64,000 nt of DNA, from contig NC_085107.1 of NCBI RefSeq assembly GCF_030269925.1, positions 10,230,001 to 10,294,000 of the forward strand. Reading direction: 5' to 3'. The notes under the pieces were generated by a model. That model was not told the DNA's origin. It saw nothing but the letters and a program-made list of their open reading frames with translations, and did not search any database. The position numbers and the translations under genes were made by a program. This document shows, piece after piece, positions 54,901 to 64,000 of the stretch. Positions within the stretch are counted from its first letter, which is position 1; every line of letters starts with the position of its first letter. The DNA is from Bombyx mori (taxonomy: Eukaryota > Arthropoda > Insecta > Lepidoptera > Bombycidae).

Positions 54901-57801
54901 GATCTCTCTGGGAGCGTAGTACAGCAGAGACGATTAAAACTTGTGTCTGAGGTGAAAAACTCTAGGGCGGGTCTCCAAGATGTTATTTTAATTTAGTGCA
55001 ATTAAATCCATTGAAATGCAAGTATGCATGTTTGTAGCGAAGAAAGACCCTTTTGTTATAGCGCCGCAGTTCCATCCAGTTTGGAGGGCAACGCCAAGAT
55101 GGCCAAGTTACACAAGTTATTTAAGGTCATTGTGTTCAAATTCCTGACATTTGTGTACTTGTTGGTTAAATAAACATGGATAAATAAAAAATATTACTTA
55201 ATTATCAATCAATCAAATCAAATTTTGATTTTGAATTTGATCAATCAAATCAAATTCCGTCAAACTAGTGAATAAACGGAAAGTAGCAAGATTGTACAAA
55301 TATAAGACAGGTAGATCGCGCGAAAGTGAACATTAAGTCTGTACCGGATTCCCGGTAACATAGTAAACTATCAATGTGCTAAAAGAAATACAATCAAGAT
55401 GGCGTTAATTTTTAATGTTCAAATCGTAAAAAGCTAATGTTAAATACAGACAAATATTATTCATCATTACTAGCCTATACGTCTACTGTACGACATAGCT
55501 CTCTCTCGAGGTTCGCACCATGTCCGGTCCTGCACCGCTCATCTCCCTCATCATTGAGCTCAAAAAACATTACATAAAATTACAATTTTACAAGAGGCTT
55601 CGCTCAAGTTTTCGAGGATTTCTCAAACACATTCTAAATTGCGTTTTGGTTTCAATAAATAATATTTCAGTCCATTATTCAATTGCGTATGACAATATTA
55701 ATTCGGTACACCTTTTACTGTTGAAACATCCACCTTCGGGTGATATTTTTACTTGTGAATATAAATAGGGATTTATTTCAATTAAATATAATTCTGTATA
55801 CTCTCTAAATGTGAGACTTATTCTGATTGCACAGCAATTAATTTTCCACATTAAAATTAAATATCATTGGCAGTATGTTAATATAGTCCAAGTTACAGAG
55901 GCCTTAAGGTGTAATTGAAGTGTAAGTGGGACATTTAAAAAAATTAAACGACGTCTATGTTCAATCCCACCTAGAGATTTATTTTATATAGTTTTTTTTT
56001 ATAAAATTTCAATAATAAATAACGTTTCAACTAAATTCCTCGATGAATACATATTATATAATGATGTATAAAAGCTCTGTCGATAACTATGTACTTATCT
56101 TATAACTCTGCTATTGTTAACTGACAAATCGGTCTATATAAATTTTGCCAAACATACATAACGAGCAAGTATAATTATTATTAACAGGATAATTCAGTAT
56201 AATATATTTACATAACATATATAACTGATAAGATTAGCTATATAAAAATAACAATAGTAATATATTGAGACAAAACAGGGCTTGCTATATTAAAATTTAC
56301 TACATGTTTTTATTGTTATGAAATGGTGCTCTGTGCCCATAGTTTTTTTTGTGCCTATTAACATATATCGAGGATATGAAACGTTGATTGAACTAATTGG
56401 GACTTTATGAAATAATTAACCTAAAAAATTAAAAGTAAACAAAAAATTAAAATTTATAAAAATCAAATTTGCGTGCTATTTGGAGAATTGATTTGGTATA
56501 AATAGATATATAGAAGAAAAATTACAACATTAACGAAAATACCGGAATTCAAAAAAATGTCAAGTGAAACCATAATAACCATATCAATTAGTCACAGCAA
56601 TAATATTATTATATATTCCATATTTTAATGTATTTTATATCCCAAATACGAATGCGAGTGTACCGCACCGCATATGTAAATGAATTTAACCGTAATTTAA
56701 TCATCTTGAACATTACTCGTCGAACTCTTAAATTTAAATTACAATTGAATAATATATTTTATGCAACATTATGACAAAAGTGCTGCCGGTTGTATTATTT
56801 ATAGCTAAAAAGAAAACGATACGTTAACTATTACGAAAACATTTTTCATGCCTTCGTAACTTTCATCCAATAATAATAATAATAATAATAAAATAATAAT
56901 GGTCAGAGTAATGATAATGATAGCAATATATAATATTATTATTTATTATTATTACATATAACATCTTTATATATGTATTTTACATCTAACTTAACTATTG
57001 GGTACCATAATATTGCTCTACGCAGTTGATTTACATTCAAGATGTTAACTTTTATTTATTTATATACTCTGTTCACCAGATTCTAAATAGAATCTACGCA
57101 AATTTTCCTATTAAAATATTCCAACTAGCAAACAATTTTCATTAAAATACGCGATGGTTAATAATTACGAATTATAATTGTGGTATTTAATGAAATAATA
57201 TATATTGCATTAGTCTATGTATAAGATATGTAAAAATGTATTAAATTGTGAGAATAACTGAAAAACACTACTAACAGGTAATCAATAACGATCTAGTCAC
57301 CCATGAGACAACGATGCATTGGACATCATTGTAGTATAGTAACGATTTTACTCTAACAACTAGTATTGCTTGTCTCCCATGATATTTAATATAGAAAACA
57401 GATTTTTCATAATTATACAAATTATTGCAGCCAGTTCAAATTCAGGAACATTTCGATTTTAATACATTCATACGAAGATTTTAATAAAATAATCCAATAA
57501 AATGCAAACCAACTTAATGCGCTATCCAAAAAGAGCTTTTCGACAAAAGACGATTATGGAACTAATTTGTTAAGCAAATGATGAAAATTGACAAATATCT
57601 ATATAAAGCATTCAAAAATATTATACAACTTTATTATCTAGCTTGTTATATTAAGCATTTTAATAATAATTATAATTATATAAATCAACCAGTTGCTATT
57701 AGGATGATTTAGTAAAATATAACATAGTAGACATCGTATGTGGATGATCCCGAAGAGGGCGCGGGCGGCGTGGGTACAACAACCGCCTGCGAGATCCCTC
57801 G
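54901..57801. other. Convergent intergenic region and probable eIF4G 3' UTR
   Basis: AT-rich. The minus-strand eIF4G stop codon is at 57802-57804, so its 3' UTR extends down from 57801. TTTATT (reverse AATAAA) motifs occur near 57050 and elsewhere, but I cannot choose the used site. ATAATA microsatellite tracts lie at about 56875-56950. An 82-codon frame at 55520 (MSGPAPLISLIIELKK..) starts in a slightly GC-richer patch but has no recognisable domain or splice support. Confidence 0.45.
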
Positions 57802-60800
57802 TCAGTCCTCGCTGCAAGAATCTTCGTTTTCCACTTCTGCCTTGATACTCATGAAGAACGATGTCAACGCCTTCATCATTACACCTAAAATCAACATATC
57901 CAATTTTTTATTAAGGGAACTAAACACCTACATGTTTTTGTTACAAGAATATCACAACACTAATATGCCAGATTGGTTTCTTCAGGCTAAGACAATTGTT
58001 ACAAGATGTATATATGGTGGTGGTACCTAAAAGTGTGGGACTACAAAACTCCTTACCAAGTAGAGCTTAACTATAACAGTTTTTTTTTTTTAATATGGTG
58101 GTGATTTTACTTTAATACTTAAATGTAAATTTTTTTACTACTTTTTCAAACACACGTACCTTTGCCTTCTGGCTCTTTGTCAGATTCCCACCAAGCTATA
58201 AAACCATCTAAAGAGATGATGTATTGATCATGAAGATATTGGAAAATTTCTAATGATAGACCTAGAACGAAATATGCAAGTTTTAGACATGTTTTATTAT
58301 TATAATTACTTTTTTATTTGTGCTTGTATTTATTTACCTTGGGGGTGCTCTAGTTTGTGTATAAGTTGTTGTATGCCAAATAAACAAATTGCTTCTCTAA
58401 TTTGTTTGGTCTCTCCAAAGTCTTGAATGAGGCTAGCATATTTATTCATACGGTCTCGATTAAAATGTGGCACATCTCGTCTCTCTGGACCAAATAAGGC
58501 GTGCTCACAAATAGCTTGTATGAGAGACCGCATAAACCATTCTTCGTTGGATGATTTTCCAAATTTATCCTTTTGAAAATTTTTATACATTTCATTTTAA
58601 ATAAAGGATATAAAACTTAAAACCAGACATGCTAAATTAACAAAAACTTTAAAACTAACTAACCTGTACCCATCCTTTTATACATTCACAACTTTCATCA
58701 GTATTCATAAGTTGCAGTAATTTATCTTGTGTCTGTGATGGTGATAAAATTTTCTTATTTTCTTCCTCACTAGACTTGACATCACCTTCAAGGAATTCGA
58801 AATGGTTATCTTCAATCCATTTTGAAACCTGTTCATAAGATCTGGTTAGTGACTATTCAATTTATATTAATTAATTTCACAAAAAAATGTGAATTTTACC
58901 TGATCCTCATTCATCCACTGTTCCAATTTCAAGTTGGACTCTTGCCATTTACTCTTGACAAATTTAGGTCCCATACTTTCTTTTAATTCTTTAATTATAG
59001 CTTTTAGTAATAAATGCCCATGATTTGATGATACTATTGTGTTACACAGTTTAAACAACTGCACAAATGTGATATGCTGAAAAGTACAATTGAAAACTAA
59101 GTTTAATATCTTGGTTCATTTTAGTTTTAAAACTTCATTATCAGAAGTACTTTGATTACCTTCTTTTCAATATGTGGCATTACAAATTTGCCTAAATTAT
59201 TGTACAGCATGGGAATATCTATAAACAAATCTGGTGCACAATCAAATGTTTCTTTCATGCCTTCTAGTAAATTATCTGGTGAGACAGTATTTGTTGATAC
59301 CAACAATTGTACAATATTCACAATCATTTCTATCTCTTTTGCTGACCTGAAAACAATTCATTAGCACATTCGTTTTGGATAAAATTTACTATTACAAAAA
59401 TATTTTCAATAACGTACCTGTCTAATGCTATATTGAATATTTCACTTATTACAGCAGCATGATTTTCAGGTTTGAACACATCTTTAAATTCCACAATCAT
59501 TTCATCATAGTATGCGTGTATGAGACAAAGATCAATCATAGACTTGACAGATCCTTTCTTGGCTTCGCTAATGGGCTCCTGCGGTACTGGAGCATTCAGA
59601 GGTTGCACATTTTCTGTAGGAGCAGGTGCAGGTGTTGTTGTAGCACTTGTACTACGAGTACCTGAACTAGAGCGACCAAGTCCCATTGAATCAGAGCGAT
59701 TACCTGGGGTTGCACCTGTTAATTTAAAAAAATTGTAATTAGAAACCAATTTAGTTAAGAGTTATTTATAATTTGTTATGTGTTAACTTACTAAATTCAG
59801 GTCTTGAATTAAATGTGGATCGCTCAATAGATGCTCCTTTAGAATGATAAGTAGGTGTTAGGTCTTGAGTACCTTAAAAATGACAGAATATTAATTTAGA
59901 ATACATTGATTGATCTTATTTATAAAATTTAATGTGACAACAGTTTAATTACCTCTGAGGGAAGTTGGTTCAGTCGACACATTCTCTAAAATGCTGTACA
60001 TGTTTTTAGTCAAGCTTATCATTGAATTACTACTACCAGCCGCCTGGGCGGTATTTTTTGTGCCCGAACCATGGTTCCATCCAGAGTTGTGTGGAGCCAG
60101 CTTGATTGGCATACCCTGAAATTGTACGATTTAATTATTTTTCGTAATTTCACCTAATAGGGTATAATTTATAAATGTTTAATATAATAACTGTTTTTAT
60201 AAATTTCACTATCAGCAAAGAAATAGGTATTAAGTTAAAATTACTGGCTTAGTAATTATTTTATTTCTTAACATGCAGATTATTATCACATATTACAAAA
60301 TGCTGCAAAATGTAGGCAATTTTAAACTCTAGTGAATAAAATTAAATCTGTATGGTTAGGTTTTATTTGCAAAAAAATAATAGAAAATTCGATATTATAA
60401 AAAAGTTATTAGTAATAGTATTATAAAAAAATTTTTCATTGAAATTATCATAAACTAATAATAATACTAGGTAAATTAAAAAATTCAAGTGCAACCTTCT
60501 GTGACACGGCTTTTAGTTTTGAAGTATCCACAGCAAAATTAGTTCTTGTCGTTTTCCAATTATTATCCATGTAAGGGTTAGTATTTTGTCTTCGGTTGTC
60601 GCCGCCACGTTTTCCTCGCCCTCCATCGTCACGTCGAAAGCCTCCCATGGGATTAGCATTCATCAGCTAAAAAATAAAAAATCTATATGTGCTCTTATTT
60701 ATTAAACATGAATATGAATGGATCTTAACCCAACCTCAATATGACGTTGTTGTTGCTCGGCTTCTTTCTGGATCTGGTCCATCATTTTAGGCTGAGTATC

Positions 60801-63683
60801 TATTACGCTTTTTGTGACCCATTTCCTTTTTCGAAGTTCAATAACGTCTTGAATCATAAATCTGTAAAATAATTTAATTTAATTTGCAGCCTTCAAACTG
60901 CATAGCCAATTATATTGAGGTCATTTTAAAAGCACTACTTACCTTACACGACTACTAATTTTGTTAGATCTACGATCGACAATATCTTGCATTTTCTTGA
61001 AAATGGGATCTAAATGATCCTGTGGCTCATTTTCAATTTGTTCACCAATGGTTGTGAGCAATTTGCAAAGACACTCCAATTTCTCTTCCTCCAATATATC
61101 AATCAAATAATTCATACAATATTCCATAATCTTTACAGCCAACATCTTTAATTTGTACAATTCACCTAAAACAAGTAAAAATACCACAAGGTAAAGTCAT
61201 CAGTTATCTCCAATAAACTTCATAACAATACAGATATTAATTCTAATTATTATTACATTTAAATGTTGGGAGTTTTATTTTGTCCTACAATGCCAATTGC
61301 TCAATTATTTACATATTTTCATCATTACATACCAATAAATCGTACATTTCCTACAGATCTCATCCTAATACGCCTATGCTCCTCTTGTATCATTGCTTGT
61401 ATTTCCTTTTTCTTAGCCTAAAAATAATTATAATAATAATGATAATTAATATTAGCATAAGTAAATAGCCTTAACATAAATTGATAAATACATACAGGAT
61501 CAGAGCATTCTGTCATTTCTTTCTCTAGTTTCATTACTTGTTCATTACTCTTATCGGTTTGAAACTGATTTTGGCATTTATTAATAATGAGGGCTCTGAA
61601 ATTGACACATTCATCAGGTCTCGTTGGGTTGTCAGCAGGAACCTGTAATTTGTTTCTCATTAGTATTAAATGGATTAGATCTTAACAAAAAAAAATTTCG
61701 CTCTCTTACCTTCAGTTTGGACAGCTTATGGCACATGGCAGCATAAGCTTTGGAAAAATTAGGCTCTTCAATTGCTTTTTCAAATACCAAATCAATAACT
61801 CCTTCGAGTCGTTTTTGGTTGTTAATATCAAGAGCTTTCACTTTATCCAGTAAAGTGTCGAATTTCTGGGGTGTTAACTTATTCAAAATCCCTCGGAATT
61901 TCTTATATAGTTCCTAAAATTATATATTGAATTATTATTTATAAGGGTTAATTAGTTTTATGTAAATGAATAAAACATATAATTTCATTATATAAGTTAA
62001 AATAAACTCAAGGAAGTTATGGTATTACTGGATAAGCTATTTATTATATGATTAGTGGCTTGTGAATATCCTAAAAGTTTCATGTGAATGCAATTTTTTG
62101 GCACATATCTTCTTTAGTCAGCCATGACATTTTTATGTGTGACAATTGCAAATGTTACTGAGATGTTAATACTAAAAGTAATTAAACAAGTAGCATGCAT
62201 AAATGGTATTTTACAGGCCATGTTTTAATTTTTTTTTAAACATGTCATATGAGTCGACTATTATCAAAGCCGGCAATGTGACTTTTGGATAATTATTGGT
62301 AAATCAGAAAAACGAATTATTGACTTTATATTCCATTGGTAGTCACAAAACTCTTCTGAACGACATCTTAGATAAATAACAGGTTAAGTATTAACCTTTA
62401 TTTAATGCAGGTTTTGAACAGTATTCTTTGAAGGAGACGATTATATTCAAATCTGTATTGAAATATCAATAATTTTTTTTTGTCCAAATGCACAGATTGC
62501 CACCTTTGATCATAGACGACTCATATATACTTACATAGAGCTCTACAATATACTTACATAGAGCTTTACAGGTCAATAAACATAATAACAATTTTCATAA
62601 AACATTTAGCAACCCATTTTCGGTTATGCTTATGGCATTGTAGATTATGTTTGATATTTAAATATATTTGTATAACTTTTATTTTAATATTAAAATAATA
62701 CAACATGAAAAGGACACTTATTTTTTTTAGACAATACTGCAAAACATTAGTGCCAATTTTGACCACATGCAAAAGGAGTATTATCTGGTTTAGCTCAGAA
62801 AGGTGACAGTGACAAAAAATAGTATTACATTCATATAATAAAGAAACTAGGGGACATAGGCACCAAGTGTCTTACGGGCCAACAAGTTACCAACTTCTCA
62901 ATAGAAAGGCTGTTCTCAAAAGTGGGTTTGGGCTGTGATAATGTTCAACTGTAGGTGTGCTAACATTCTTTAAAATTATAATTCCTCAAAGATTACATTC
63001 AAAAGTACTCAAATTGTAAATACACTATGGTATAATACTAATAAAAGAATCAATAACAACCCTGCCATAATAAAAGTAAACCTTAAAAACGTCAACCTGT
63101 CAAAGTTTGGAATATCATTGAAACAACCTTGCTAAGCCTTGTAATTGACCAAATTATAACAAGAATTAGATAGAAGAGCGCCTCAAGATCTACTGTATAT
63201 TAATAAAATTTGACATGTCACTAAAATTATGCACACAATGCTTATGAATTTTTCAAAATCCCTGTTCAAAGTCCCAGTACAGACCACAGTATTTTATAAA
63301 AACACATTCATATGGTCACAGTGGAACTAGAATATTCAAAGTCAGTTATTAAAAACTTCATTTGATCATGTAGAAATGACGGTTTTTTCTTTAGATATAA
63401 GTAATAAAAAAAAGAAAACCTCGATTGAAGTTAGGCTAATAAAATTAAAAAAAGGTATTTGATTAGTGCATTATTAAATTTCCATAATATGTGAATTGGT
63501 GACTAATTAATACCTGCGTTTTCACTTCTTCTTCATCTGCATTTTCTGCTCTAACATATCTAGTAGGTCGCCAAGCAGAATCAGACTCATTTAATTTCAC
63601 ATCATCATTTAGACAAACATGAATAACAGGTTTGTGGGGATTGCTACCACTAGCTGTAGCAGGTAATTTCATGCTTCCACGTC
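57802..63683 (-). CDS. eIF4G: eIF4G, translation initiation scaffold (3' 16 exons; 5' end outside window)
   Basis: Exons from 5' to 3' on the minus strand: 63683-63514, 61913-61710, 61642-61496, 61417-61333, 61165-60943, 60861-60735, 60666-60496, 60115-59953, 59872-59792, 59715-59418, 59346-59160, 59076-58900, 58828-58664, 58569-58338, 58261-58160, 57884-57802 (TGA). All are GT-AG with closing phases, giving 870 residues. MIF4G covers about 60-310 (GVIDLVFEKAIEEPNFSKAY, RFIGELYKLKMLAVKIMEY, LECLCKLLTTIGEQIE), which binds eIF4A and eIF3. An RGG/asparagine-rich linker follows. MA3 covers about 500-640 (KGSVKSMIDLCLIHAYYDEM) and W2 about 700-860 (WFMRSLIQAICEHALFG, ISLDGFIAWWESDKEPEGKG), which recruits eIF4A and the Mnk kinase. 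The sequence fits the eIF4G1/3 class, not the DAP5/NAT1 class. The N-terminal eIF4E- and PABP-binding parts lie beyond 64000. Confidence 0.95.
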
Positions 63684-64000
63684 CTATAAAAATGTTTCCT
63701 TCGTTAATTTGTATTTAGTTTCAACAAAGACTAGGCTTTTAACGGAGGATACACACCAAGCGAATGAATACAAATAATTACATACTAGTGGATGTCGCAT
63801 TTCGCCAATAGATACAAAACATTTTTTTTCCGGGAGTTTTGTGATTAAATCACACAGCATCATGATAAAAACATGAAAGTTATGTGTTTTCCCATATTCA
63901 TCACTATTGTTTTCAATCTTATTATTACAAAATATATTTTAACATTAATTAGTTTGCTTTCAATTATTTTGAAAAGACATGCTGTAGAGCTCACCGCATC
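63684..64000 (-). other. eIF4G intron and possible end of the preceding exon
   Basis: Intron sequence upstream of the 63683 acceptor. At the very edge the minus strand reads GATGCG|GTGAGC (exon side 63995-64000), a good donor in the phase needed by the next exon, so the window may just touch the preceding eIF4G exon. Too short to translate. Confidence 0.35.

Noticed and set aside
55520..55768. 82-codon plus-strand open frame starting MSGPAPLIS
   Set aside because: No domain, AT-rich after the first 15 codons, no supporting splice or repeat context; noted only in the intergenic entry.

Overview
The window looks like lepidopteran nuclear DNA, most likely a silkmoth (Bombyx). It is AT-rich with GT-AG introns, at least nine copies of one approximately 245-bp A-tailed SINE, tRNA-derived SINEs, many jockey-clade LINE remnants, mariner and Tc1-like elements, and several short inverted-repeat elements. 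Family names come from motif recognition only; no database search was possible.

Layout. (1) About 1-9.8 kb is repeat-rich intergenic DNA or a far-upstream 5' intron, with a perfect-looking 385-bp tandem duplication. (2) 9.8-26.1 kb, plus strand, is a complete 13-exon gene of the MIG-10/RIAM/lamellipodin (MRL) family, pico in Drosophila. It has RA and PH domains and a proline-rich tail. Every exon phase closes, giving 1,023 aa, and there are two alternative first coding exons. (3) 26.6-31.7 kb is intergenic DNA with two clear inverted-repeat elements and LINE/SINE debris. (4) About 31.8/33.0-51.7 kb, plus strand, is an LRR/F-box-type gene most like FBXO39, with eight phase-consistent exons and an unresolved 5' end. 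Its introns hold a solo LTR, a second unrecognised gene (36.7-38.1 kb), a pogo-like element, an apparently intact 5.15-kb jockey-clade LINE with a 10-bp target-site duplication, and a Tc1-like element. (5) 51.7-55 kb holds a dead mariner and a mosaic of LINE pieces in both orientations. (6) 57.8-63.7 kb, minus strand, is the 3' 16 exons of eIF4G (MIF4G, MA3, W2 domains; 870 aa seen). It is convergent with the FBXO39-like gene and continues past the window's right end.

The three host genes do not form an operon or pathway. One links Ras-family GTPases to actin, one is probably a ubiquitin-ligase adaptor, and one is a translation-initiation scaffold. I found no CRISPR array, defence island or gene cluster that would be a new multi-gene system. 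The most interesting items are the alternative promoter that should add or remove a talin-binding-like helix in the pico homologue, the unrecognised nested gene with a possible N-terminal membrane anchor, and the intact LINE whose 5' end carries an Inr and DPE at textbook spacing plus two tiers of tandem repeats.
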